The position numbers and the translations under genes are program-made. Under the pieces are notes generated by a model. The model saw only the letters and a program-made list of their open reading frames with translations, was not told the DNA's origin and made no database searches. Below are positions 23,610 to 33,468 of a stretch of DNA of 64,000 nt, piece by piece. Within the stretch, counting starts at the first letter, position 1; each line of letters opens with the position of its first letter. This DNA comes from Flavimobilis marinus (GTDB lineage Bacteria; Actinomycetota; Actinomycetes; Actinomycetales; Cellulomonadaceae), in NCBI RefSeq assembly GCF_900113055.1, contig NZ_FONZ01000004.1:62001-126000 (forward strand), read 5' to 3'.

Positions 23610-25481
23610 ATGGTCACGATCGGCGGTGAGAAGGCGCAGCGCGCAGTGCTCGTCCGGGCGCGCCTGTTGGCCGCCCGGGGCACGGGGAGCTGCACGGTCG
23701 TCGATCCGCCCTCACCGGAGGTGCTCGTAGCGCCGGACGCGCCCGACGTGCCGGAAGAGCCCTGGGACATGGACGGGACGTCGTGCTGGGAGCCCCCGGA
23801 GGAGTGGTTCGAGCAATCCTCCGCGCGGCTGCCAGACGCATCTGATCTGGCCGGGATGGATCGAGAGTTTGAGAAGTCCGGGTCGCCAGAGCTCCCTGGC
23901 GCGGCACGCCCGAGCGGTGTCCCGGAGCGTGCGTGGACGGGCGGCATGGACGGGCGTCCGGCAGCCGACCGCTCGTTTGACCTCGCCGCCGCCGAGCCCG
24001 GCGCCGCGCTGGTGTCCGCCCTGCTGGAAGCCGACCTCGACGGCCTCGACGACTATGACGTGGTCGAGGCGGTCGCGGCCTGGGACCGCGTCGTCTCCTG
24101 GGCGCAGGCGCAGCAACTGGAGGCCGTCGCGGTGCTCGCGGACCGAGAGTCCATGAACCCGCCGTGGCCGGCGACTGCGGGCCGTGTCGCGCGCCCGAAC
24201 GTCACAGGCGAGGAGCTGGCCCTGCGGCTGGGCCGGACACGACGCGCGGCGAACGTCATGGTGGACATGGCCCGTGCGTTGGTCGGTCCGCTCGCGCCGA
24301 CGGGCGAGCTCCTCGAGCGCGGCCGGCTCGACCTGGCACAGGTGCGCGCTATCCACGACGGTCTGGCCGGAGTTCCGGACGCCGGGTGCGCGGACGTCCA
24401 GGACCTCGTGCTGGATCGTGCGCCGGAGCGCTCGCCGGGGCAACTGGCCAAGGACGTCTCGCGTGCTTTGATCGCGCTGGACCCGGCGGGCGCGAGTGCG
24501 CGGGTGGAGCAGGCGTGCCGCGGCAGGCGCGTGGACCGGCCGCGGGCGCTCGCCCACGGCATGGCTGGCATGTGGGCCGTGCTCCCCGCGGACCGAGCGA
24601 TCACGATCGACGCCGATCTTGACTCGCACGCGCGGGGCCTCCGTGCGGCGGGCGATGGGCGGACGTTGGACCAGCTGCGCGCGGACCTCTTCGTCGACGC
24701 GCTGACCGGTGCGGCGCACGGGGACACGCCCGCACCTGGTGGCACGGATATCGGCGCGCCGAGCGGCGGCGGGTCCCTCGTCAGCGGCCCCGTGAGAGGG
24801 CCTGCGGCCAGAGGCGCCAGCGGCGCGGCAGCGGCGCCCCCGCCGAGGAGTCCGCGACGACGGGACGGCTGGACCCCGCGCCGCGCCCAGGTGAACGTCA
24901 CGGTGCCGTTGACGACTCTGCTCGGCCTCACCGAGGAGCCGGGGGAGCTCGCCGGGTACGGCCCGATCGACGCTGGCACGGCGCGACGACTGGCTGCAGA
25001 CGGGACCTGGCGTCGGATCGTCACGGACCCGACGGCCGGCACGGTCCTCGACGTGGGCAGAACGACGTACCGGCCGCCCGCGGACCTCGACGCCCACGTG
25101 CGCCACCGCGACCAGTCGTGTGCGCGGCCGGGCTGTGGCGCCTCGGCGTTCGGCTGCGACCTCGACCACACGGTCGACTTTCACCGGGGCGGGGGTCGCG
25201 GCACGACCAGTCACGACAACCTCGGGCCGCTGTGTCCGCGCGACCACCAGATCAAGACGGACGGTGGCTTCTCTCTCGAGCAGCCGTCCGCCGGGACGTT
25301 CCGCTGGACGACGCCGACCGGCCACAGCTACGAGCACACGCCGGGGAGACCACCGCCGCTTCCTGCCCCGGAGGTGCGCCCGCGAGAGTCGGAGGCGGGA
25401 ATGGGCGAGTCGGAGGTGCGCCCGCGAGAGTCGGAGGTGGGCCAGGGCGAGCCCCAAGCGGGTGAACCTCCCGATGGGTGA
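23610..25481 (+). CDS. DUF222 / HNH endonuclease-domain protein (13E12 type)
   Basis: A 623-residue protein. Residues 1-110 are low-complexity and acidic, a DUF222 domain spans roughly 130-440, and a C-terminal HNH nuclease domain shows HVRHRDQSCARPGCGASAFGCDLDHTVDFHRGG, then HDNLGPLCPRDHQIKT. The HNH catalytic histidine (DLDHTV), the Asn (HDNLGPLC) and CxxxC-type zinc ligands are intact. Such proteins are multicopy and often mobile in actinomycetes (REP13E12 of mycobacteria), but their role is unsettled. The start appears leaderless. A direct repeat (EVRPRESE) ends the protein. Confidence 0.87.
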   Translation: MVTIGGEKAQRAVLVRARLLAARGTGSCTVVDPPSPEVLVAPDAPDVPEEPWDMDGTSCWEPPEEWFEQSSARLPDASDLAGMDREFEKSGSPELPGAARPSGVPERAWTGGMDGRPAADRSFDLAAAEPGAALVSALLEADLDGLDDYDVVEAVAAWDRVVSWAQAQQLEAVAVLADRESMNPPWPATAGRVARPNVTGEELALRLGRTRRAANVMVDMARALVGPLAPTGELLERGRLDLAQVRAIHDGLAGVPDAGCADVQDLVLDRAPERSPGQLAKDVSRALIALDPAGASARVEQACRGRRVDRPRALAHGMAGMWAVLPADRAITIDADLDSHARGLRAAGDGRTLDQLRADLFVDALTGAAHGDTPAPGGTDIGAPSGGGSLVSGPVRGPAARGASGAAAAPPPRSPRRRDGWTPRRAQVNVTVPLTTLLGLTEEPGELAGYGPIDAGTARRLAADGTWRRIVTDPTAGTVLDVGRTTYRPPADLDAHVRHRDQSCARPGCGASAFGCDLDHTVDFHRGGGRGTTSHDNLGPLCPRDHQIKTDGGFSLEQPSAGTFRWTTPTGHSYEHTPGRPPPLPAPEVRPRESEAGMGESEVRPRESEVGQGEPQAGEPPDG

Positions 25482-25511
25482 GGTATCGAAGCGCGCGCTG
25501 CGCGGCTTCGC

Positions 25512-25541
25512 GCATCGTGGCGACCTGCATCGTGGCGACCT
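25512..25541. repeat. 15-bp exact tandem duplication
   Basis: GCATCGTGGCGACCT occurs twice head-to-tail (25512-25526 and 25527-25541) in the 96-nt gap between the convergent HNH and rocD genes. A GAAGC...GCTTC hairpin just before it (about 25486-25507) may terminate the HNH transcript. Confidence 0.8.
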
Positions 25542-25577
25542 GCGCGGACACGTCACGCCGCGAGGTGCGCTGGGACG

Positions 25578-26807
25578 TCACCCCTCGACGGAGTCCATGC
25601 CGGTGCGCCTGGCTGCCTTGCGCAGCACGTCGCCGAGCACGTCGAGTCCCAGGGTGAGGTCCTCCTCCGAGATCGTCAGCGGCGGGGCGAGCCGAATCGT
25701 GTCGCCGTGGGTGTCCTTCGCGAGGACCCCGCGCGCGGCCAGCTGCTCGCACAGGCCGCGCCCGCTGAGCCCGGGGACCGCGACGTCGAGGCCGGCCCAC
25801 AGGCCCGTGGTGCGCACCGAGGACAGGAGACCCTCGGCGACGAGCGCGTCCAGGTGTGCCGTCATGACCACCCCGAGCGTCCGGGCCCGTTCCTGCAGCG
25901 TCCCAGGCTCGAGCAGGTCGACCACGGCGAGCCCGACGGCGCACGCGAGCGGGTTCCCGCCGAACGTCGAGCCGTGCGTCCCAGGGGTGAACACCCCGAG
26001 CACGTCGCGTCGGCCGACGACGGCCGAGACCGGGAGGATTCCGCCGCCGAGCGCCTTGCCGAGGGTCGTGAGGTCGCCCTGGACCCCGGAGAGCTCCTGG
26101 GCGAGAGTCGTGCCCGTGCGCCCGAGCCCGGACTGCACCTCGTCGAGGACGAGCAGCACGTCGGCATCGGTGCAGAGCGCGCGGAGCCGCGTCAGGTAGT
26201 CGGCGGGCGGGATGAGCACCCCGGATTCGCCCTGCACCGGCTCGACGAGCATAGCGACGGTCGTCGCGTCGATGGCGGCGGCGACGGCGTCGGCGTCCCC
26301 GTAGGGCACGATGCGGAACCCCGGTGTGAAGGGACCGAACCCGTCGCGCGCCTCCGGGTCGGTGCTCATGGAGACGATCGTCGTCGTGCGCCCGTGGAAC
26401 GCGCCCTCGGCGACGATGATCGTCGCCTGCTCGGCGGGCACGCCCTTGACCTCGTAGCCCCACTTGCGCGCGGCCTTGATCGCGGTCTCGACGGCCTCGG
26501 CGCCGGTGTTCATCGGCAGCAGCATGTCGGTGCCCGTGAGACGGGTGACGCCGAGGGCGAAGGGGGCGAGCTGGTCGTGGTCGAACGCCCGCGACGTCAG
26601 CGTGATCCGCCCGAGCTGTCGCGTGGCCGCCTCGACGAGGGCCGGGTGGCGGTGCCCGAAGTTCAGCGCCGAGTAGCCAGCGAGGAAGTCCAGGTAGCGC
26701 CGGCCCTGGACGTCGGTCACCCAGCTGCCCTCGCCCTCGACCAGCACGACGTCCAGCGGGTGGTAGTTCTGCGCGAGCACCGCGCGCGTGTCTCGGTCGA
26801 CGGTCAT
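25578..26807 (-). CDS. rocD: ornithine--oxo-acid transaminase (RocD)
   Basis: A 409-residue class III PLP aminotransferase converting ornithine and 2-oxoglutarate to glutamate-5-semialdehyde and glutamate. YLDFLAGYSALNFGHRHP, LPMNTGAEAVETAIKAARKWGYEVKG, LVLDEVQSGLGRTG and the PLP lysine in DLTTLGKALGGGILPVSA are the typical ornithine aminotransferase blocks. AAGGAGG precedes the ATG and a TAGTGT -10 lies at 26826-26831, giving a very short leader. No arginase or proline genes are adjacent, so the pathway link (arginine catabolism or proline synthesis) is inferred. Confidence 0.93.
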   Translation of the reverse strand: MTVDRDTRAVLAQNYHPLDVVLVEGEGSWVTDVQGRRYLDFLAGYSALNFGHRHPALVEAATRQLGRITLTSRAFDHDQLAPFALGVTRLTGTDMLLPMNTGAEAVETAIKAARKWGYEVKGVPAEQATIIVAEGAFHGRTTTIVSMSTDPEARDGFGPFTPGFRIVPYGDADAVAAAIDATTVAMLVEPVQGESGVLIPPADYLTRLRALCTDADVLLVLDEVQSGLGRTGTTLAQELSGVQGDLTTLGKALGGGILPVSAVVGRRDVLGVFTPGTHGSTFGGNPLACAVGLAVVDLLEPGTLQERARTLGVVMTAHLDALVAEGLLSSVRTTGLWAGLDVAVPGLSGRGLCEQLAARGVLAKDTHGDTIRLAPPLTISEEDLTLGLDVLGDVLRKAARRTGMDSVEG

Positions 26808-27002
26808 GGGAGCCTCCTTGCGGCGACACTACGTGGCGTGGAGGCTCCCGCGACAGGGGGCGCGGACAGCGAGTCTGGTGGCGAGCGCGGCCGCTGCGGG
26901 CTGCGGCGCGGACGCCGCCACGCCCGAGCAGGTCGACGGATGCCCAGCCACGTGCTGCGCGAGGCATGATGCGAGCGGGAACGAGCGAGAGGGAGTCGAG
27001 CC

Positions 27003-28073
27003 ATGGCAGTCGTCGACGACGGCATCTACGTGGACGGGGTGCGTGCGCCGGGAAGGTCGGCGCTGGGCGTCGCGGAGCCCGACGCCGGTGCACCGGGCGT
27101 GGAGGATCTGGCGTGGATCGGCCTGCTCAGGCCGACGCACGGCGAGCTGGCCGCGGTGGCCCAGCGGTTCGACCTGCACCCCCTGGCGGTCGAGGACGCG
27201 CACAAGGGGCACCAGCGGGCCAAGCTCGAGCGGTACGGGCACACGCTGTTCGTGGTCCTGCGACCCGCCTGGTACCACGACGCCGAGGAGAGCGTGGAGT
27301 TCGGCGAGGTGCACCTGTTCGTCGGCCCCTCGTTCGTGGTGACCGTGCGTCACGCGGAGCTGCCCGACCTCACGGGTGTCCGCCGCCGGCTGGAAGCTCG
27401 CCCCGACCTCCTGGCGCGAGGGTCCGAGGCCGTGCTGGCGGCGGTGACGGACGAGATCGTCGACGCGTACGCCCCGGTCGTGACCGGGCTCCAGGGAGAC
27501 ATCGACGAGATCGAGGACGACCTGTTCGACGGGGTCGTCAACCCGGGTTCGTCCAAGCGGATCTACCAGCTGCTCGGCGAGGTGATCGCTTTCCAGCGCG
27601 CCATCGGGCCGCTCCCCGACATGCTCGACGCCCTCCTGCGCGGCGCGGCGAAGTACGGCACGGAGGACGAGGTCCAGCACGAGCTGCGCAACGTGCTCGA
27701 CCACGCGATCCGTATCACCGAACGGGCGCACACCTTTCGCACGCTGCTGGAGAACGCCCTGACCCTGCACTCGACGCTCGTCACGCAGGAGCAGAACGAC
27801 GCCATGCGCCGACTCGCGGCCGCCAGCCTCGCGCAAGGTGAGGAGAGCCGGCGACTCACGCAGGCCTCGATCGACCAGGCCGAGCAGATGAAGAAGATCT
27901 CCTCGTGGGCCGCGATCCTGTTCGCCCCGACGCTCGTGGCCTCGGTGTACGGCATGAACTTCGACCACATGCCGGAGCTGGCGTGGGCCTGGGGGTACCC
28001 GTTCTCGCTCGCCCTGATGGTGGCTCTGGGCGTGACGCTGTGGACGGTGTTCAAGCGCAAGCGCTGGTTGTGA
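27003..28073 (+). CDS. corA: CorA-family magnesium/cobalt transporter
   Basis: A 356-residue divalent-cation channel. The N-terminal alpha/beta domain and long helical region run to about residue 295; two C-terminal helices follow, with the selectivity motif GMNFDHMPEL at the loop after the first and a basic tail (FKRKRWL) on the cytoplasmic side. This is the canonical CorA layout and length. GAGAGGGAG precedes the ATG. Divergent from rocD; the 195-nt gap holds CATGAT (near 26965) as a possible -10. Confidence 0.94.
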   Translation: MAVVDDGIYVDGVRAPGRSALGVAEPDAGAPGVEDLAWIGLLRPTHGELAAVAQRFDLHPLAVEDAHKGHQRAKLERYGHTLFVVLRPAWYHDAEESVEFGEVHLFVGPSFVVTVRHAELPDLTGVRRRLEARPDLLARGSEAVLAAVTDEIVDAYAPVVTGLQGDIDEIEDDLFDGVVNPGSSKRIYQLLGEVIAFQRAIGPLPDMLDALLRGAAKYGTEDEVQHELRNVLDHAIRITERAHTFRTLLENALTLHSTLVTQEQNDAMRRLAAASLAQGEESRRLTQASIDQAEQMKKISSWAAILFAPTLVASVYGMNFDHMPELAWAWGYPFSLALMVALGVTLWTVFKRKRWL

Positions 28074-28103
28074 CCGGACCGGGCGCCGGTGCGGCTGGCG
28101 TCG

Positions 28104-28135
28104 GTGCGGCTGGCGACCGGTGCCGCCAGCCGCAC
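28104..28135. terminator. bidirectional hairpin between corA and the GH1 gene
   Basis: GTGCGGCTGGCG (28104-28115), an 8-nt loop and CGCCAGCCGCAC (28124-28135) form a perfect 12-bp stem. A preceding partial copy of the left arm (from 28089) is a direct repeat. It lies between convergent genes and can serve both. Confidence 0.75.
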
Positions 28136-28159
28136 GCGTGCGTACAGCCGCGTGAAGCC

Positions 28160-29656
28160 TCAGTCCTTCGCGGTGTGCTCACCGATCAGCCCGGCGTACC
28201 AGTGCGCGCTGGCCTTGGGCGTGCGCTCCTGGGTCTCGTAGTTGACGCGGACGATGCCGAAGCGCTTGGTGTAGCCGCGCGCCCACTCGAAGTTGTCGAG
28301 GAACGACCACACGTAGTAGCCGCGCACCGGCGCGCCTTCCCGCACGGCGTGGGCCACGGCCTCGATGTGGTCGCGCAGGTAGGAGATGCGGTCGTCGTCC
28401 TGCACCGAGCCGTCCGGCTGGACGTGGTCGGGGAACGCCGAGCCGTTCTCGGTGACGTAGAGGTCGAGCCCAGGGTGCTCGCGGTGCATGCGCAGCAGCA
28501 GCTCGGACATGCCGCGGGCGTCGATCGACCAGCCCATGTCCGTGTACGGACCGGGCTGGGCGGGGAACTCGATGTCCTCGCACGCCGGCCACGCGCTGAC
28601 GGCCCCGTCACCGTGCCCGTCGGCTTCCTCGCGGAGACCCACACCGTCGTAGGCGCGCACGACGGTCGGGCTGTAGTAGTTCACCCCGACGAAGTCGAGC
28701 GGCTGGTGGATGGCCGCGAGGTCGCCGTCGTGCACGAACGACCAGTCGGTGACCGACGACGTCGCGTCGAGGATGTCCTGCGGGTACGTCCCGTCGAGCA
28801 TCGGGTCGAGGAAGACGCGGTTCTGCAGCCCGTCGATGCGGTGCGCGGCAGCCACGTCGGCCGGGGAGTCGGCGTCGGCCGGGCGCACCCAGGCGAGGTT
28901 GAGCGTCACGCCGACCTGGGCGTCGGGCCGCTCGGCACGGATCGCCGTGGTGGCGAGGCCGTGCGCGAGGTTGAGGTGGTGCACGGCGGCGAGGGCGTCC
29001 GCGTGGTCCGTGCGCCCTGGGGCGTGCACACCGCTGCCGTACCCGAGGTAGGCGGAGCACCACGGCTCGTTGAGCGTGATGAAGCTGTCGATGCGGTCGC
29101 CGAGCCGCGCGGCGACCAGCCCGGCGTACTCGGCGAACCGCTCCGCGGTCGCGCGGGCGGGCCAGCCGCCCGCGTCCTCGAGCGCCTGGGGCAGGTCCCA
29201 GTGGTAGAGGGTCGCCGCCGGAGTGATGCCGGCGGCCAGGAGCTCGTCGAGGAGCCGGGAGTAGAAGTCGAGCCCTTCTTCGCTGACCGGGCCGAGGGAG
29301 TCGGCCGTGACGTGCGGGGTGATGCGCGGCCACGCGATCGAGAACCGGTAGGCCTGCAGCCCGAGGTCCTTCATCAGCGCGACGTCCTCGCGGTAGCGCA
29401 GGAAGTGGTCGTCGGCGACGTCGCCGTGGTCGCCGTCGTGCACCCGTCCGGGCGTGTGGCTGTAGGTGTCCCAGATCGACGGGGTTCGGCCACCCGCGGT
29501 CACCGACCCCTCGATCTGGTACGACGCCGTGGCCGTGCCCCAGACGAAGTCCGGCGGGAGCGAGCTGAGGGAGGCTGGCAGCGCATCGGGAGCGAGGCCG
29601 GGGGAAACGGCGTCGGGGGCGAGGGTCGCGGCGGGCTGGTCGAGGAAGGTGCTCAT
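28160..29656 (-). CDS. GH1 beta-glucosidase
   Basis: A 498-residue cytoplasmic glycoside hydrolase family 1 enzyme that should cleave imported cellobiose or other beta-glucosides. [16 protein letters not shown] opens the barrel (about 37-52), the acid/base is in [14 protein letters not shown], the nucleophile is in [12 protein letters not shown], and the C-terminal [25 protein letters not shown] block is complete. There is no signal peptide. It follows the two sugar permease genes after a 113-nt gap and is the last gene of the LacI-controlled operon. The start lacks a strong ribosome site. Confidence 0.95.
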   Translation of the reverse strand: MSTFLDQPAATLAPDAVSPGLAPDALPASLSSLPPDFVWGTATASYQIEGSVTAGGRTPSIWDTYSHTPGRVHDGDHGDVADDHFLRYREDVALMKDLGLQAYRFSIAWPRITPHVTADSLGPVSEEGLDFYSRLLDELLAAGITPAATLYHWDLPQALEDAGGWPARATAERFAEYAGLVAARLGDRIDSFITLNEPWCSAYLGYGSGVHAPGRTDHADALAAVHHLNLAHGLATTAIRAERPDAQVGVTLNLAWVRPADADSPADVAAAHRIDGLQNRVFLDPMLDGTYPQDILDATSSVTDWSFVHDGDLAAIHQPLDFVGVNYYSPTVVRAYDGVGLREEADGHGDGAVSAWPACEDIEFPAQPGPYTDMGWSIDARGMSELLLRMHREHPGLDLYVTENGSAFPDHVQPDGSVQDDDRISYLRDHIEAVAHAVREGAPVRGYYVWSFLDNFEWARGYTKRFGIVRVNYETQERTPKASAHWYAGLIGEHTAKD

Positions 29657-29769
29657 GGTGGTGGGGCGCGAGGCCCGGCTCCGTCTCTGGTCGAGGATGG
29701 GGGTCGAATGTGGTGCGGGGAATGAGGGGAAGGTGCGGCGGGACGCCGGGGAGGGGCAGCGCGAGTCGC

Positions 29770-30699
29770 TCAGCCCTTGACCGCCCCGGCGATGATCCCA
29801 CCGACGATCTGCCGGCCGAAGAGCAGGAACACGATGATCACCGGCACGGTGCCCACGAGGGTGCCCGCCATGATGATCGCGGTGTCCGGGACGTAGCCGC
29901 TGCCGAGGTTGTTCAGCGCGACCTGCACGGTCGGGTTGGACGAGTTCAGCGTGATGACCGGCCAGAAGAAGTCGTTCCACGCCGTCATGAACGTCAGCAT
30001 GCCGAGCACGGCCATCCCGGGCCGGGCGATCGGCAGGACGATCGACCAGAACGTGCGCAGGGACGTCGCGCCGTCGACGCGGGCGGCCTCGATGAGCTCG
30101 TCGGGCAGCGACTGGATGAGGTACTGCCGCATGAAGAACACGCCGAACGCCGTGACGAGCGTCGGCAGGATGACCGACAGCAGGTTGCCGGTCAGGTTGA
30201 ACTCCGCCATCACCATGTACAGCGGGACGACGCCGAGCGTGGTCGGGATCATCATCGTGCCGAGTGTCAGCGTGAACAGGAACTTCTTGCCCTTGAACCG
30301 CAGCTTCGCGAACGCGAACCCCGCCAGCGTGCACAGCAGCAGCGTCGCGACGGTGACGACGCCGGAGACGAGGAACGAGTTCGCGATCGCCTTGGCGATG
30401 TTCTGCTGCTCGAGCGCCGTGGTGATGTTGTCCCACAGGTAGGGGCCCGGGGTCAGCGGCGGAGGTGACTGGACCATCTCGGACATCGGCCGGCTGGCCG
30501 CGACGATCATGTAGTAGAACGGCGCGATGAACAGCGCGGCGGTGACGAGGAGCATCACGTACGTGCCCCAGCCGGCGTCGTGGTTGCCGCGGCCGCGACG
30601 GCGGCGCCGGGCGGGCGCGGGGTAGAGGGCGCCGCGCGAGGCGGCGCTGCGGGCAGCCGCGTCGGGGACGACGACGCCGGTGGCGGCGACGGTGCTCAT
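29770..30699 (-). CDS. carbohydrate ABC transporter permease (CUT1, MalG/CebG-like)
   Basis: A 309-residue inner-membrane subunit. An N-terminal arginine-rich tail ([11 protein letters not shown]) precedes six helices starting near residue 47, and the EAA loop [30 protein letters not shown] binds the shared ATPase. CUT1 systems of this sort rely on a genome-encoded MsiK-type ATPase; none is in the operon. GGAGG precedes the ATG at 30699, which overlaps the upstream permease stop (ATGA). Confidence 0.93.
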   Translation of the reverse strand: MSTVAATGVVVPDAAARSAASRGALYPAPARRRRRGRGNHDAGWGTYVMLLVTAALFIAPFYYMIVAASRPMSEMVQSPPPLTPGPYLWDNITTALEQQNIAKAIANSFLVSGVVTVATLLLCTLAGFAFAKLRFKGKKFLFTLTLGTMMIPTTLGVVPLYMVMAEFNLTGNLLSVILPTLVTAFGVFFMRQYLIQSLPDELIEAARVDGATSLRTFWSIVLPIARPGMAVLGMLTFMTAWNDFFWPVITLNSSNPTVQVALNNLGSGYVPDTAIIMAGTLVGTVPVIIVFLLFGRQIVGGIIAGAVKG

Positions 30700-31697
30700 T
30701 CGGATCCTCCGTCGGACAGGCGCTCGCGGGTGCGCAGGCGCATGATCAGGGCGTTGATCAGGACGAGGACCACGATCAGCAGGAACGTCACCCATGCGAC
30801 GGCCGCCGCACGGCCGAGCGACCCGAACTCCCAGCCCTGCTGGTACATGAACAGACCGAGCGTCTGGTACTGGTTCACGGCGCCGCCGTTGGGCGTACCG
30901 CCGCCGAACAGCAGCGGCTCGCCGAACAGCTGCGTGGCGCCGATGGTCGAGACGACGATCGTGAACAGGATCGTGGGGCGCAGGCCGGGCAGGGTGATGT
31001 GCACGAACTGCTGCCAGCGGTTGGCGCCGTCGATCTGCGCGGCCTCGTAGCGGTCCTGGGGGATCGACTGCATCCCCGCCAGGTAGATCAGGGCGTTGTA
31101 GCCGGTCCAGCGCCAGGTCACGATCACGGCGATCGCGATCTGTGCGCTGATGTCGCCGTTGCGCCAGTCGATCGCGTCGAGCCCGACGAGCGAGAGGGTC
31201 CAGTTGGCGAAGCCACCGTCACGGCCGAACAGCTGCGCGAACACGAGGGTGGAGGCGGCGACCGACGTCGCGTACGGCATGATCATCGACACCCGGAACA
31301 GGGTGCGTCCGCGCATGTTGTAGTTCAGCAGGTGCGCCAGCCCGAGGGCCAGCATGAGCTGGGGGACGGTCGAGAGGATGCCGATCGTGATCGTCTTGAA
31401 CAGGGCGTTGTAGAACGCCTCGTTGGTGAAGAGCCAGACGAAGTTGTCGAGCCCGACCCATGTCATCTCCGAGTTGAGCCGGAACTCGAACAGGCTCACC
31501 CAGGCGGTGTACAGCAGGGGGAAGAGGCCGAAGGCCGCGAAGACGAGGAAGAACGGCGCGATGTAGACGTAGGGCGCCGACTTCGCCTCCCAGCGGAAGA
31601 GCAGGCCGCGCAGCCCGCGGTGGCGCGGCGGGGGAGCCGGCCGGCCGGGATCGGCTGAGGCGGCCGGCGGGTTGGGCGCCGAGACGGTGGCGGTCAT
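30696..31697 (-). CDS. sugar ABC transporter permease (CUT1, MalF/CebF-like)
   Basis: A 333-residue permease partner of the MalG-like subunit. A Pro-rich N-terminal tail of about 45 residues precedes the first helix ([30 protein letters not shown]), and the EAA motif is [34 protein letters not shown] lies upstream of the ATG at 31697. The 121-nt gap to the binding-protein gene contains only GC-rich sequence with no clear hairpin that I can support, so read-through from the binding-protein promoter is likely. Confidence 0.93.
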   Translation of the reverse strand: MTATVSAPNPPAASADPGRPAPPPRHRGLRGLLFRWEAKSAPYVYIAPFFLVFAAFGLFPLLYTAWVSLFEFRLNSEMTWVGLDNFVWLFTNEAFYNALFKTITIGILSTVPQLMLALGLAHLLNYNMRGRTLFRVSMIMPYATSVAASTLVFAQLFGRDGGFANWTLSLVGLDAIDWRNGDISAQIAIAVIVTWRWTGYNALIYLAGMQSIPQDRYEAAQIDGANRWQQFVHITLPGLRPTILFTIVVSTIGATQLFGEPLLFGGGTPNGGAVNQYQTLGLFMYQQGWEFGSLGRAAAVAWVTFLLIVVLVLINALIMRLRTRERLSDGGSE

Positions 31698-31818
31698 GAC
31701 GGGCCTCTCGATGAGGGGGTGGGCGGGGAGACGGGCCGGGGCCGGCGGCGGGGCCGCGGCGGCGGTGGGGGCGACAGCGGTGGGGACGGCCGGCGAGCGC
31801 CCGTCCCCACCGCGCCGG

Positions 31819-33123
31819 TCAGCCGAGCTGGTTGGTGATCTTCGAGATGCCGTTGGCCCAGGCATCCTCGGGGCTGACACCGTTGACCTCGACGGACAGC
31901 AGCGCCTGGGTGAGCGCGTTCTTGGCGACGCCGTCACCCACGCCCAGGATCTGGGTCGGGGCGGACTGGGCAGACGCGGAGAAGATCTCGCCGGTCGGGG
32001 CGTCGTTGAAGTACTCGTCGGTGGAGTCGGCGACGTCGTCGAACGCCTCGGTGTTGGACGGGAAGTTGCCGCCGACCTCGAACACCTTGGCCTGCTGCTC
32101 GGCGTCGGTCAGCCACGCGATGAGCTTGGCCGCCTCTTCCTTGTTCTTCGAGGCCTCGGGGATGCCGAGGTAGGCGCCGCCCCAGTTGCCGCCCTGGCCG
32201 CCCGGGAGCTCGGTGATGTTCCACTGGCCGGAGCCGGCGTCACCGGCCTTGCCCTTGATGTAGCCGATCATCCAGGACGGGCAGGCGATGGTCGCGAACG
32301 TGCCGGAGCCGAAGCCCGCGTCCCAGCTCGGGTCCTTGAACTGCTCGAGCTTCGCCGTGAGGCCCGACTGCCCGGCGGCCGCGGACTTCATGAACGCGTC
32401 CTTGACGGCGGCGTTGTTCTCGACGACGAGCTCGCCCGCGGCGTTGTAGTAGATCTCCGACTCGGTGGAGACGATGGCGTTGTAGAGCCCGCCCGCGGAG
32501 TCGAAGAACGCGCTGCCCTCGGGCGCGTTCGCCTTGTACTCCTCGGCGAGCGCGATCACGTCGTCCCAGGAGCCGAGGCGCTGCTTGAGCTCCTCGGGGT
32601 CGGAGGGCAGACCAGCGGCGTCGTACAGGTCGGTGCGGTAGCACAGGCCCATCGGGCCGATGTCGGTGCCCAGGCCGAGGACCTTGCCGTCGGTGGTCGT
32701 GGCGGCGTCCGCCTTCCAGTCGACGTAGTCGCCGACGCGGTCCGCGGCGACGGTCTGGGACAGGTCCGTCCAGAGGTCGGCCTGGTTCGTGACGACGTCG
32801 GCGATGCGCGCGACCTCGATGCCCTGGATGTCGGCGGTGCCGGATCCCGAGTTCAGCTTGGTCTGCAGCGCGGGCCAGTACTTGTCCTCACCCTGGGTGG
32901 ACTCGTACTGGATCGTGATGCCCTCGTTCTCGGCCTCGTACTGGTCGAACAGGCCCGCCTCGTCGAGCCCGAAGGTGCCGAAGAGCGACACCGTCAGGAC
33001 CGTCTCACCGTTCGCGCCCGTGGTCGGGTCGCTGGCCTCGGACGAACCCGAGCAGGCGGTCAACGTCAGGGCGCCCGCCATGATGACGGCGGTCGCTCCT
33101 GCGGATCTACGTGCTGTGAACAT
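31819..33123 (-). CDS. extracellular sugar-binding lipoprotein (CUT1 / CebE-like)
   Basis: A 434-residue solute-binding protein. The signal peptide carries a lipobox LTLTAC with the lipidated Cys near residue 24, followed by a Ser/Gly linker. The mature part has SBP_bac_1 features (VSLFGTFGLDEAGLFDQYEAEN, GTFATIACPSWMIGYIKG, GAYLGIPEASKNKEEAAKLIAWL). GAGGAGGAACG precedes the ATG at 33123. With the two permeases and the intracellular GH1 it matches the Streptomyces cebEFG-bglC layout, so cellobiose or cello-oligosaccharide is the likely ligand by inference. Confidence 0.93.
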   Translation of the reverse strand: MFTARRSAGATAVIMAGALTLTACSGSSEASDPTTGANGETVLTVSLFGTFGLDEAGLFDQYEAENEGITIQYESTQGEDKYWPALQTKLNSGSGTADIQGIEVARIADVVTNQADLWTDLSQTVAADRVGDYVDWKADAATTTDGKVLGLGTDIGPMGLCYRTDLYDAAGLPSDPEELKQRLGSWDDVIALAEEYKANAPEGSAFFDSAGGLYNAIVSTESEIYYNAAGELVVENNAAVKDAFMKSAAAGQSGLTAKLEQFKDPSWDAGFGSGTFATIACPSWMIGYIKGKAGDAGSGQWNITELPGGQGGNWGGAYLGIPEASKNKEEAAKLIAWLTDAEQQAKVFEVGGNFPSNTEAFDDVADSTDEYFNDAPTGEIFSASAQSAPTQILGVGDGVAKNALTQALLSVEVNGVSPEDAWANGISKITNQLG

Positions 33124-33263
33124 CGTTCCTCCTCGCGGCCCGGGGGCCGGCTGGCTCGCAGGATCGGTCGACATCGAGCGATCCCCACCGGTCCGCTCTG
33201 ACCGGTGTGCCCCACCCGGCAGCCGGTGCTGGGTGGGTTGTCGACGCGGGGTCGACAGGTGAT

Positions 33264-33293
33264 GAACGCTGAGAAAGCGCTTTCATTCCGTTC
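33264..33293 (-). promoter_or_regulatory. LacI-family operator for the beta-glucoside operon
   Basis: A perfect 12-bp dyad GAAAGCGCTTTC (33273-33284) is nested inside outer arms GAACG (33264-33268) and CGTTC (33289-33293) with exactly the same centre. The GCGC core is shared with CebR/CelR sites (TGGGAGCGCTCCCA), but the flanks differ. It lies over the predicted transcription start. Confidence 0.75.
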
Positions 33294-33296
33294 ACG

Positions 33297-33326
33297 ACTC
33301 TGCGTCATCTCGTCCGGCTCTGTCAA
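33297..33326 (-). promoter_or_regulatory. promoter of the beta-glucoside operon
   Basis: On the minus strand a consensus -35 TTGACA (33321-33326) is followed after 18 nt by CAGAGT (33297-33302). Transcription would start near 33290, inside the dyad operator. The leader to the ATG at 33123 is about 165 nt. Confidence 0.5.
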
Positions 33327-33468
33327 GAGGCGTCCGTTCTGCGGAGGAGGGGACAGCCGTCGCCGACGACGCGCACGGGCGTGAGCGGGTACCTCCAGCG
33401 CGGGCGCGCGCCATGCCTAGCGCCGGTGCCGCGCGGCTCCGGGCGCGCCCGGGAAGAGCCGGCCTGGC
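33327..33468. other. non-coding gap between lacI-type gene and operon promoter
   Basis: GC-rich spacer. The perfect 14-bp palindrome CCGGGCGCGCCCGG (33439-33452) just after the regulator stop is a plausible terminator. Nothing else is supportable. Confidence 0.5.

Noticed and set aside
23610-25481. HNH gene as evidence of a prophage or group II intron
   Set aside because: No integrase, terminase, reverse transcriptase or att-like duplication is nearby; DUF222-HNH genes are common chromosomal multicopy genes.
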